From: Mesostigma viride
Lineage: Eukaryota > Streptophyta > Mesostigmatophyceae > Mesostigmatales > Mesostigmataceae
DNA length: 64,000 bases
Direction: 5' to 3'
Assembly (NCBI GenBank): GCA_009746045.1
Contig: RPFO01000670.1
Location: forward strand, 1,695,476-1,759,475
The position numbers were made by a program, and so were the translations under genes. Numbering within the stretch: position 1 is the first letter of the stretch; each line of letters begins with the position of its first letter. The notes beneath the pieces were generated by a model that saw nothing but the letters and a program-made list of their open reading frames with translations, did no database searches and was not told the DNA's origin. Below, piece by piece: positions 46,602 through 58,600 of this stretch.

Positions 46602-48537
46602 CTATTCTACACTACTACTGCTGTATTCCCCTAAGCTGGGGCGTAGACCTGGAGTCGCTGGGGCCGCGGGGGTCGCCTGCCAGGGCTTGTGGCCGACGTA
46701 GATGGCCGCCCCCTTCCAGTACACCGGCTGGCCCGCCTTGGTCTGCCGGAGCTGGAGGTAGGTCGGCCATAGCTCCCGTCGCCGTTGTTGCTGCGCCAGG
46801 GTCAGGTCGTCATCAAGGGTGAAGAGAGTCTTCTCGAGCCGCGGTCCGGCAATGTGTGGGTGCAATAAGACCCATGTGAGCATGGCATAACAAGGAGCGT
46901 GCATGGGCAAGTAATCTGATCATAGCCAGGACGTAGCAAGGCTGTACAAGGACTAAGTTAAGGCTATGGCTGGTTGTGTACCGTGCGTTAGCGGTGCACG
47001 TGATCGCTAGGTATGTTGGCACAGCTAGGCAAACATTCTAAGCATGGCTGCCATAGCGGCAGTGACTACCAATGGATACAAGCTAGGGCTATTAAATGCA
47101 AGCTATATGCTAGCCCGCTGGGGGCGTCCACATCTTGGGGTTGATCATCAGGTCCCCGCCCCTCCAGAACACCTTGGGCTTCTGGGGGTCCTGCTTGTGG
47201 CGGAGGTACGTATTCCGGCCACAGGTCGCGTCGCTGCTGCTGCTGAGCGGGGGTCAGGTCGTCGTCCAGCGTCCCTGTGGAGGTGAGGTCGTGCAACCGC
47301 TTGCGACGAGAGAGGAACCGCTGCATGCTTGTCCTCACGGGAGGGGAAGGTGAGCAGGACTGGTGGGGGAGCCGCCTTGTCCCGTGAGTGGGGAAGGCGG
47401 TGGCACCCACGCAGTGAACTACCTCATCTACCAGGCCCATGCATGATCGAGGGTAAGGAGCTGCAGGTCCTTAAGCTCGTCGGCAAGGGAGGTTGACTCG
47501 TGTCACCTGGCTTCCGTGCATGGGGGAAACGACGCAGCACCACCCGGCAGTCGCGGCGGGCGCGGTCGGTGGCCTCCCGTTGTTGTGCCTGGCGAAGGTC
47601 TTCAAGCTCCTGGAGTTTCGTAGCGATGGCGTCGGTGGTGGAGGCGGTCGCTGTCCGCAGCAGGCCGGTCCGCATAGGAGAGGGAAGGGAGGTCACCAGC
47701 ATCCAGCCGGGGTGGCTGGGATGCGATGGTGGCCGTCTGCTCCGCTATCTTTGGGACCTGTGAGGCCAGGGCCTCGGTGCGGGCGGTGATGGCTTCAAGC
47801 TCCTTCATGAGCACGCCGCACTTGCCCTCCACCTGGTTTAGGCGAGAGACAAGTGCAGCGTGCGTCTCGGATGCCTGCGCCGCGGTGTGCAGCGCCGTGA
47901 ACTGAGGTTGGAGCTTGTGGACGACCTTGGTTTCCACATTGGAGACCCGGGCCTCCACCGTGTTGAGCGTACGCCGTGTTCAGCAAGGTCAGCTTCTCGG
48001 CCAACGGCCAGGTCACGTGCTCCTCCAGCACTGCTCGGATGTCATCCTTGCAGAGGGAGGGAGCCGATGTGGCAGCTGGCTGCGCAGGCCGGGCTAGGTT
48101 GCGGAGCTTGCTTGTGATGTCGGCTTCCGTTAGCTGGAAGAAGCTGCACAGGATACCGAGGCGGTGAGTGGTCACTGGCATGGTGAGGAAGTCAGGATCC
48201 AGGTGCTCGTCGGGGATGGGCGCAACGGGCCCACGGCCGGAGCTTGCGTTCCTGTGCTAAGAACTGGACTACTTTGGCGTGCATTAATTCTTCCTTGGTC
48301 AGTTGCAGCCAGCGAAGGAAAAAAAAGCGGTCGTAATCTGGTAGGTACTTTCGTCATTTGTGTTCGTGACAGGGTTTCTTGGGCTCGATCTGCATGGCGA
48401 GGCGCTTGGCGATGGGTTTGCTGGCGGTACGTGGCCGGGTTGGCGGGCCCAGAAGGCTGGGCCAGGACGATGGCGAGTGGGTTGGGGTGGGAGCCGGCAA
48501 GCTCCTTTTCCAAACGCTTGGCTTTTGGAGTCGTCAT
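46602..48537 (-). pseudogene. Frame-broken LINE ORF1 (gag-like) with duplicated C-terminal motif
   Basis: Minus-strand coding remnant spread over several frames. Segments in order: a basic N-terminal part (about 48537-48300); LGILCSFFQLTEADITSKLR; a coiled coil (VSNVETKVVHKLQPQFTALH...VSRLNQVEGKCGVLMKELEA); TKLQELEDLRQAQQREATDR; RRDCRVVLRRFPHAR; and LDDDLTPAQQQQRRDLWPEY. The last motif occurs a second time at about 46700-46840 (LDDDLTLAQQQRRRELWPTY, then GQPVYWKGAAIYV). Coiled coil plus this DLTPAQQ...LWP ending is the layout of L1-like ORF1 proteins in algae. No reverse transcriptase follows before the 3' end at 46021, so the copy is internally deleted. Confidence 0.65.
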
Positions 48538-48607
48538 AGCTGCTAGCTTGTCACGTGCGTAATGATGTCAATACTGCGTTTTAGCCGTAACCGATTATAC
48601 TGGAGAA

Positions 48608-48835
48608 GGAGAACTTTTGCGGATGACTGTAGGTGTAAGTTGGCGATGCCCTAGGATCCGGAGACGCGTCCGTCCTATAGTCAGCGAAACTTGGTGCGAG
48701 AGGTCCCCAGTTCGATTCCGGTCGGATTCCTTTGCAGATCGCGTTTTTCCGCGTTTTCCGGGGACCGGCACTGAACGCAAATGGTACGTTTTCACCTTTG
48801 CGGCATGCCTGATCAGCATACTGGTGGGTGCGCCG
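48608..48835 (+). mobile_element. tRNA-derived SINE, fullest copy
   Basis: Starts GGAGAACTTTTGCGGATGAC. Within 48670-48726 the text TCCGTCCTATAGTCAGC ... GAGAGGTCCCCAGTTCGATT CCGGTCGGA mimics a tRNA of the Glu/Asp sort, with self-complementary TCCG/CGGA ends, a T-arm and a B box, but a shortened anticodon arm. The body then matches the other three copies. A separate element end with (TTAA)n tail lies at 48925-48999 and may be the true 3' end of this insertion. Confidence 0.78.
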
Positions 48836-48924
48836 TAAAAAGGCGCATCGAATGCAAGTGGTCTGATCGAATTTGGGGCTCAGACGCAAAAGATCCGAAC
48901 TCCGCCGTCAGCCATACCGCCGTC

Positions 48925-48999
48925 CCATGTTCCCCTCCCACTGAGGACTTATTATGCTCGTGAACGTGACGCAGTCACGTGTCTCTTAATTAATTAATT
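48925..48999 (+). mobile_element. Retroelement 3' end with GTGACGCAGTCAC hairpin and TTAA tail
   Basis: CCCATGTTCCCCTCCCACTG, then AACGTGACGCAGTCACGTGT, then TCTTAATTAATTAATTAA. The reverse of the same sequence occurs at 17530-17592. Confidence 0.65.
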
Positions 49000-49679
49000 A
49001 ATACCGCCGTCAGCCATTTTCGTATACGCATAGGTATTCCGCGGTGTGGATCGAGTGTCCCATGCCGGCTGTAGTTATTTCGTGGTCGTGGTATCTCTTG
49101 TTACAGTTAGAGTTGGCTTTGTTTATTTTTACGTGGGTACCTTTACTCTGATGTAAGTAATTATATTTTTATAAAGTATAGGTACTTGTATACCATGCAT
49201 GCACATGGCATGCGTTCATACGTGCAAGGGCATATGTGCATGATTGTGTCATGCATGGAATATAATTTAATTATTAGTGTTAAACTGTTTGTAGTAATTA
49301 CGTAGTGCTTACTGAAACATGCGGACCCGTGGGAGACACACGTATCGAGTAGGCATCGGCACTTTTCCAGTGCTTTCAATCCCAGCTGCATGCATGTGTG
49401 TGGCAAAACTCTCTAATATGTATAGTGGTACAAATTTAAGCACAAGAGGATTTTCTCATCCAGCCTCCGGGTTTGATAACACACCCGGCTGTTTGACATA
49501 CGTGACCTTCATTAGTGTACATGCGGAGACATGACTGGCATGCATCGCATCAAACTTTCCGCATTGAACATTCCGATCCATGGCTTCCGAGGCAGGCATT
49601 ACAAAAGAACCATGAATACCCTGACCGGCCCAAGGGTACACGTTCTAGCTTAACGTTCACCTTCGTAGCTACTTCTGTT
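49000..49679. other. AT-rich spacer
   Basis: 3' flank of the sugar transporter; no recognisable feature. Confidence 0.5.
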
Positions 49680-52600
49680 TCACCTGGCCTTGCCATCCTC
49701 AGAAAGCAGCCTCTCAATTTCTTCCAAGGAAAGACCCTTGGTCTCAGGGACTGTATTGTAAATGAATGCGAGCGCAGCCACCCCGATAGCTCCGAACATG
49801 GCGAAGGTGCCGGCCTGTCCTAAGCCCTCCTGCAAGTCACAATACGCATGGCGTGTTGGATGGCAGAAGTCATTTATGGCCCATGGATGTAATCAACACC
49901 CAAAGCAGAATGCTACATCATACAGGGTCCAGTCTGTAAGCAGCATTGGTAGTCATGCCATAGAAACTCGCGGCAAACCATACCGGCATCCTCCACAGGG
50001 GCTGCCACATTGCGGGTGAGCAAAAGGTACAACATTCTCATGGATTGCCAAAAGGAACAACATTCGTATGGATTGTCGTAGTCTGGACTCTGCGGCACAC
50101 ATGCTTACCTGCAGGTGTTTAGTTTCCAGTTTCCGATCGTATCAATGAGCTGGTCCACCTCCATTCATTTCCATCATCCTGAGCGACTCGACAAGTGCGG
50201 ATAAGATGACAGCAGGCTCGAGCTGCCATGGTCCGGATTCTCCCGATTTCTGGCCCACGCTGGTTGACTCTTTGGCATCAATGAGCTGGGCAAATGTGTG
50301 CATCCTCCCCATATCACATGTCCTTGGTGGAGGCCACCCAGCCAAGCTCCTGCTTACAGTACTGCGCATTCCACGCCGTTCCACCTGCATAGATCGTTGC
50401 AGGTTGCCGATTGCCCAAGCCACCATGGGCAGTCGCCGCCCCTTTCCCTGCCCTGCTGCAACTGGAAGGTCTTTTGAGCCAGCGAGTGTGCATGTTGCCA
50501 CAGCCGCAATATTGTGCCTACTGCCCAGATCAGCACCTTCGCAGCCACCTGCATGGGTGGCAGCAGAACCTTGTCTATACAAGTCCAATGCCTGTGGAAT
50601 ACAGCAATCTATGGGCAACGAATCTTCCATTTTGACTGGCGAGCAGATCGACACTGAAACAGGACTAAGGGAGCCTAATTGGATGAGGAACCTTAATTAA
50701 ATGGTGATAAAAACCAATCCACCTGCAGTGCTATAAAAATCCATCCACCTATGCATGTACATACCTGTACAGGTGGCAGCAGCAGAGCCACCAACCAGTT
50801 GCTGCCAAAGTTGACAATGGTGGCGAGGCTGAGCGCGCGGCCCCGCACGCGCAGGGGGAAGATCTCTGACACCATCAGCCAAGAGATAGGGCCGAAAGAG
50901 ATCTGGTGCACAACGACAGGAGGAGGGTGGCGGATGGCAGGCAGTGGCAGACGCGACTGGCGTGCGTAAATAGTTTTGCAGCCAACTGCCCGTGGCCTGG
51001 GTCTGCAAGAATGATACAGTTAGTTAGCGACGTCTAACTTCTTGGCTTCCTTATCACCATGCCTTGCAAACAGGGAGCAAAAAGGTTAGTGCCTCTCAAG
51101 AAATACTAGTGTTCAGCCAAAGCAGGAGCTGCTGACAAGGCAGGACAGGCTGGGTGGCAATCGTGACTGGGAAAGTGTTAAGGCTCGTCCTATTTTAACC
51201 CTTCAGCTGCCACTGCATGGCGCCAAGGGTCAGGGTTATCTTGAGGGAGCATGGCAATGGCCCAGGTTCACTGATTCCATGAGAAGTCCATGTTTGGAGT
51301 AGCGGCTTATATTGGACAAAGCTAAATGGTCCCCCTGCTGGTGCCATGATATCTAACACGGCCTCATGTCGCTACCAACAGTTGTTGGAGGGTCTCTACC
51401 AGGGATATCACAGATTCGTGCGCGGTCCCCGACTCCCTGTCTTCGTTTGGTGCGTGGTACCCCCCCACACACCTTTCTATTCAACATAAACATGAGCAAA
51501 GGCCACGGGGATAAAGGCATGTCTGGCATGATGAAGTGGACACAGGAAGAGAGATAAGAGGCTGGACCCGCTGCCAACGAATGGCATCTGGCCCAGGTTG
51601 TAATATTTAAGTTCAATAAGTTCAATAAGTAATGGCAATAAGTAAAAGCAATACTTAAGTTCCATAAGCAAGGGAACCTCTCTGTGTGGGGATGCTAAGT
51701 TGCCCGGCCACCAGGCCTTGCGATATGTGCAGTGCTGCAAGCTAGAAGCAACCAACTGGGATACGCAACATCAAGTAGGACAGCCAAGCATATGCAGCAG
51801 AACGCACGCGCCACAACCAGCTCAACACTATCAGTCACGAGGTCAACTGCCAACCCTGCCCGTGCATGACCACCCGCCTACCTGATAGCAGCCGACGTAG
51901 ATGAGCAGGGCGGCCACACTCAGGAGCGGGGGGAGGCCGTCCAGGGAGTAGTAGCTGGCGAGCGACACCAGGCTAAAGACCTGCGGATGTTACAGAGGAC
52001 ATTCCAGTTTGCTGCCGTTAGGAGGACCGGTGGGGGAGTGGATGAGTATCGATGAATGATCACGATGATGAGTAACGATGCATGCATCTTTGAGCATGCT
52101 GGCGTGCTCAGAGATGCAGGGGTGCCGGGTATCCCTCGCTTGGACCCAAATGCTCCCTTGTTCCCGTAGAGTCACCCGTACAACATTGCTGCACGCTGGC
52201 ACACGCAACTTTGTAGGTGCATTTTGGTGGTACTACCTGGGTGTGTACTTGAATATCTTTTATTGGCGCAGGGGCCAGCCAGGGGCAGGACACGATTCAC
52301 CACAATCTCTACACCTTTCAACCACGGCACCCCATCCAGAACCAAGGCCTAGAACAGAGCACAAATATGAGAGAACCGAGCAAACATCATCGCCCCTATT
52401 TGCTGCGATAACGTGAACCCTAATCACAAAAGGGGCATGTGAGTACGAGCGAGTATGGCACGGCCACAGCAAATCACAGTTGCCAAGCTCTAATAAATGT
52501 TTTTGCATCACAGCAGGTCACACTTACACCTCCAGCTTTAGCTTGTTTACGGTGTCACGAAAAAGTAGTACTGCATGGCCTACATCTCGATGGAGGCCAC

Positions 52601-55600
52601 TGCACCCCCCATGGCCCCATCCCAGCACGCACGTTGCCCCGTTCCCAGGCCCACTATACAAGGTGGCCCCGTTCCCCCACGGCGACGGCGCATCATTCCC
52701 CTATTAACCCCCCAAACGCACCATGCCCCCCACACCGATGAGCAGCAGCGGTCGGCGGCCGAAGCTGTCGACATAGGCGATGGAGAAACCAGTCATCAGC
52801 AGCTGCAGCCAAGCGGGCGAGACACCGGTGCAGGCAGCCAAGTGGGCCGTGAAAGAGAGACCATTAAAGAGATGCACCGTCAGGAGCAACAGGAGCAGCC
52901 GTCGAGAGAAAATGGGTACAGGGGGCAGGGGTAGGGGCACAGGAAACCACGGCCGAGAGAGCAGGCACCTTGGTCGCCAGCAGGTGCGAGATGGTCTACA
53001 TGAGATGAAAGGCACCCAGTCTAGCGGGTTCCAGCATGAAACCTGCCAGCTAGGCAGCTCCTTATCCTCCTAGCCACTGCCTGGTAGTATTGTCCGCAGC
53101 AGAATATCTATTGACTTGCAGCAAGAACTCCGCAAGTGCACATGGCTTTCTTCTTCAAAGCCACTGGCGGGTATCAAGTGCATTCGCTTCTAAAGCTAGC
53201 CCCAGCCATTAGAGCTCTTTGAAGGCAAGCACCACGGAACATGGCCTTCAAGGGCACCGCATGATACCAGTACTAACGCTGTACCTCCATAACATAACTC
53301 ACTATACCAGTACTGACTCGGAATGACAAACTCACTGCTTTCACCCTACTGTTGCCAGGAGCAGACAATGCAAAATGAGTGCTACAACATGTGGATCCAG
53401 TTGCTGGCTATGGCCGCCGCTCCGACAGCAGGCCGTGGCACATACCCTGTCCCATAAGCTTATCCATGCCCAATAAGTCATAGGGCTCCTTTGTGTCCCC
53501 ATCTAGGTATCCACGTCTGCCTGGGCCTTGTCCCGTCCTTGTGACACCCCACATAAAATCCCTTATGCTGCTTGCCTCATACTACTGGAAATACATCGTC
53601 ACCTGGCCCTACCTTGAAGCAACCCAGCAGGACAGAGACTTTGGCTGCGTCCGACGCGTTGGCAAACCCGGACTCCTGTAGAAAGGGGACGTACGAAGGG
53701 TAAGCAGGGGAGGGAAGCAGGCACGCAGGCAGGTAAGTTCTGATCTTGGTCCTCTACAATCGTTACTGGGGGCTGGGAGAGGAAGCTACTCACACAGCAC
53801 ATAGGTGCACTAGCCCACAGCCCGTAAGCAGGCCCACATGTACTATGCGGGGGATACTTGACCGCGCGGGCAAACCACATGCCCCTCACATAGCAGCAGA
53901 GGATCGGCTGTCCATCCATCCTGGCTGTCCATCCATCCTGGCTGTCCATCCTGGCTGTTCATCCACTATGGCCTGTCCATCCTGGCTCCTCATCCTGGCT
54001 GTTAATCAATTGTGGCCTTCCTTACTTTGAAATGGGTGGGAAAGTCGGCTGACGGCCATAATGACGGGCAAGCCAACACACCGGGTCACAGGGATGCCCT
54101 AAGGGGGGCGCGACTCACCTGGAAGATGGCCGATGCGTAGTAGAGCACACTCGGCTGGCCCGTGATCTGCACACAAGGCACGGCGGTGGAGAGGATGGGC
54201 ACGCATGGCACAGGTTTATGTCTGCAACCGGCCCACTAGGCACCCAACCGCACAAGTGTAGCGAAGGCTTTGCCTGGCAAATGGTGCGGTGTGACGAGTG
54301 GCAGCGGAAGGTGCCAGCGAGCTACCCATGGACACGCGTCGACGCATGTGCCGGTGGAGGTTTACAGCGAGCACGCCGCTTGTCACGTGAAGTGCTCGTA
54401 GGGCCCGCCTTGCAACCCAGGGTGCTATCCAGGGTCACCGTGCATGATGGGCAGTCTGTGTGGGAGGAAATTCCAACCAGAGTGCCATTCTACCTGCGAC
54501 AAGCCTCTAAGTGTTTCCCTGGGGTTGCCGCTCACAACCCGCACAACTTAAACAAGTTCCACCCCAGAAAGCTTTCAGAGCATGGAGGGAAGACAATAAA
54601 TTGTAGTCACAATGCCCAAACAACAAGTGGGTTCTACCGACCCCGTATAATATCACACAACCCGATACAAGCATGCATGCACCGCATAGGGTAGGAGGCA
54701 TTGACGAGGGGACGGCTGTAGCCTGCAGGTGCATCACATCCAGCTGCACCACGCTTTTCTTTGTTCGCCTTGATTTCTTTCATGGAGTTGCTTGAAACAA
54801 GAAGTCAGACAACTAAAACCATTAACAAAACCAAATCGACAGCCAAGAAGCCTCTTTTCTGTCCCACGAAGTCTGCAGGTGCACACTGGGAGCTGAGCAA
54901 GTCCCCTGATGCACTGCAAGCATGTCGACACTAAGACGTGATACCTAAGATGTGACCCCTGACTTATGCCTCCGATTTGTACCTATGGCTGCGATGCCTA
55001 AGGAGTAATACCTGAGGTCTGACACTAAGACGTGATACCTGCTGGAAGAGCACGAGGCCGGTGCCGATGATGAGACCCTTCTTGTTGGGCCCCTGCAGCA
55101 GCTCCTGGAACCCACTCACGAGGTCCTTGTCACCCCCTGCCCCTCCCGCCCCCGCTTGTTCGCTCGTGGCAAGTACCGTCGCCGTCTCCTCTACCTCCGC
55201 TGCCAACGACGCCTCCGACGCGCCACTGCCGCGGATTCGGCGCAGCGAGGCCAGCGCGTCTTGCTTGGCATTTTCCAGCTTCCCCTCTAAAGAGGCGAGG
55301 TTGGAGGGCAATATGGATGGCCAGGAGGTGGGAGGGAGGGAGAGAGGGGGAGACATGTTGGGTCGGAGAATGCAAGGGAAGGCAGGAAAAAGCATTAGTT
55401 CAAGGATTGGTCCCCAGCACCACATGGCCCTGCTAACACAAGAGGGTAGGCAATCCACTACTGCTGGCACACCCCGTGCCTGTGCAGCTCTACGGCACGT
55501 GGTGAAGTGGCCATACAGAATAAGTCCAATGCGCTCTCGTGATCTCCTGATACCGTTTACCTCACCCCCAGACTGCTGTAAAGTTACACCCAGGTTTGCC

Positions 55601-58600
55601 TACACCAACACGGCTGCCTTGAGCTGGACATGCATGCATAGGCAGCGACGTCAAGGGCAGGCGCTCGCAGATCCATCGGCGGCAGCCGGCAGCAATTGCA
55701 TGCGAGACAGACACCGGCACCTACTTCAATCACAGGTCCTGGCAGCTACCTTTATTTCCCTGGAGCAGCAGCCAGCGAGGCGAGTCCGGCAGCCACACCA
55801 TGCCGGCCGCCATCATCAGAGACAAGGGGATGGAGGCGCCCACCATGTCGCGCCAGCCCCCCTCGGCGCCGATAAAAGCGCTGCCAACCACGTAGCCCAG
55901 CTGTGGAAGGCACCGAGGCACCGATGGCAGGCAGTTGCACGGATGACGGGCAATGGCCCGGGGACCAGAGGCAGAGGCAGAAATAGGAGAAAGGAGGCAG
56001 AAGGCAGCGGCAGAAATAGGAGAAAGAAGGCAGAAGGCAGAGGCAGAAATAGGAGAAAGGAGGCAGGAGGCAGGAACAACTTAGACACAGAAGGTAGCGA
56101 ACATCTTCAGTGGACAGTGCCGATAACGAACCAGATGGGGCCTCTTGTGGGGGTGAAGATAGTCAATTGTAAAAAAAGCCTGACGTTTTGATAGCTCTCT
56201 TCAGAAGGTAGATCTAGGGTCTGCCCGAGGCCAGCAATGGAGGGCTGCCTCCAGTCGCTGAACTAGGACGCCAGGGCAGGTTGCCACATAAAAGATGTAA
56301 ATCGATAAATTTACATGGGGGGACACAAACTGGGCCGAGTAGGCGTGGTGTGCTGTGGAGAAAAGAAGGATATGCAGCCGCTGTTACCAACCATGCTTCC
56401 ACTCTTCCTTGCTTGCACGCTTGATTCCTCTCCAGTGTGATTGCGAGTCTTCGCGTGCGTGTGCCGGCTTTCTTGCTCGCACTTTCCCCTAATTGCTCCC
56501 TTACTTCAAGCCTCCTTTCCTCGCTTGCTTCCTCGCTTGTTGGCGTGAACACACGAGCGACCACTCACCAGGATGCCAGCCACGATGAATCCCTCCTTGA
56601 GAGAGACCAGCCGGCCACGCAGCGCCGCAGGGACGGTCTCTGATATGTACAGCGGGGCGCCGTGCATCGCCTGGAGGTGTCCAACAGAGACCCACGGTGC
56701 CCGGCCAAGCAAACAGGGCCAACGCCAACAAAAGCGTGAGTGGGAACAATTCCCTCGATACCAGACATGCACGTGACAGTGAAGTGGAGTGGCAGTGCAT
56801 GGGGTAAAGCCAGGGAGCAGCAACCACCGAACCTGACCAGCCAGCAACCTGCATTTGACCAGCCAACACAAGGGCAGAAATGTATGTGCATACTACTATA
56901 CACCATGGGCTCTGTGTATAGCTCTGCCCATCATGTCGGTGGGGTCCTGAGGGTGGATCCCCAGAAAGATTCCCCGATCCCCCTGGGATACGGCGGGTTG
57001 CAGATGCCACGATGGGAACCGCCAGCTGGGACCAGCAGGCCCCCACAAGCTGGATGTGAGGCTATGCTGACAAGGAGTCTTAGAGACAAGCACCTGCAGC
57101 TGATGCATGGAGCCTCATGCAGCAGGTACAGACGGCAGTTAATGCATGTGTGAGCCGGCGGTAGGGAAACGGGCAGGTACTTTTCCCCAGAAAGAAACAT
57201 TTCTTACACCAAGACAGAGGGACGAGCGGTCAAACTTCCCGAATGATGTGCACATTTATATGACCGATACTATAGCTATACAGCGCTTGTGCTAGCAGCC
57301 AGTGTGGACGTTGATTAAGGGCACACATGTGACCGGAATGCTGAAATCATGATAACCATTTATTGACGGCCTAACAACCACGTTGACGCATTGACGGACG
57401 GTTCTTACCAACCCGATGCCCAGCCCGTAGAGCACGCGCCCCGTGATGAGGGTGGCCAGGGAGGAGGAGAGCACCATGGTGAGTGCGCCCGAGAAGAACA
57501 GCCCTGCGGCTGCCAGCAGCTCCTTTCTCCGTCCTGCGGGCGTCCAACATGCACAAGCAACCCACGTTAGCAGGTACTACATTATCCGCACTCAAGGCGG
57601 GGGCGTACGACCCCACGTGTGGGACCATCAGCTGTGCAAGGCACGCTTGGCGGTGCAGGTTACTGCTGCTCAGGTTGGCATTCTTTCGACGGCAAATGCA
57701 ACGTGCTCGGGATGCGGTGTAACTCTACTTGGTCTAATGTCAAACGGGACGTAACCTTGAACACGCACCCAGGGCATCGGCTACCGCGTACGCCAGAATG
57801 GAGCCGCCCAGCGCCCCTGCCAGGGAGCCGCTCACCTGGGCCAGGGTGAATGGTGGATGACAGCAGCACATAACGAGGAAGGTCAAACATGCACAGCTAG
57901 GAGTGAGTTGGTTGGACCCAGGACAGCTGTCTGAAATGCAGGTGGCCGAGGATGTGTGTACCAGGGTTGGGCGTAAAGGGGGTCAGGGAGGTGACGTAAC
58001 GTAAGCACGTAAAATGGAAAAAGGGTGACGTAAAACGTAAAATCAACGTTAAGGTTTACGTGCGTAACGTAAAGACGTAACATAACTTAAAAACGTAAAA
58101 CCGCACAAAAGCTCATGCAAAAGCTCATATTTTCCACCATTTCCATGCAAAAACCAGACACTGCTGTCTGAGCACCACCTGGCGCGGCGCCGACGCGGCG
58201 CCATTAGGCCTACAAGAGCTCACTAGAGCCCCTTCACCTTGCAACCATCTGCCGACATTCCCACACGGGTTACGCTACGTCCACTTTACGTTACGTTTTT
58301 ACGCGTAAAATGACGTAGAAAGGCAGCGTAAAGGACGACGCACGTAAAGCCATTACAAGCCCATTTCTGCTACGTAAAGCGTAACATAAAACACACGTAA
58401 TTACGTCAACGTAGTTACGTAATTACGTGTTCACGTAGCGTAAACCCTTTTACGCCCACCCTGGTGTGTACATTAGTACTCACATAACCCCTGGCCTCCC
58501 GCTACAAGAGCGATAGTACTGGTCCCTCCCTGGTGAACCAAACACCTTCGCTGTGTAACCGTCAACATCCTGCACTCAAATCGCTAAATATAGCGCCAGG

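Noticed and set aside
57962-58463. Dense ACGTAA/TTACGT motifs as an intronic enhancer
   Set aside because: Better explained as the sub-terminal repeats of the hAT-type MITE whose ends and target duplication enclose them exactly.
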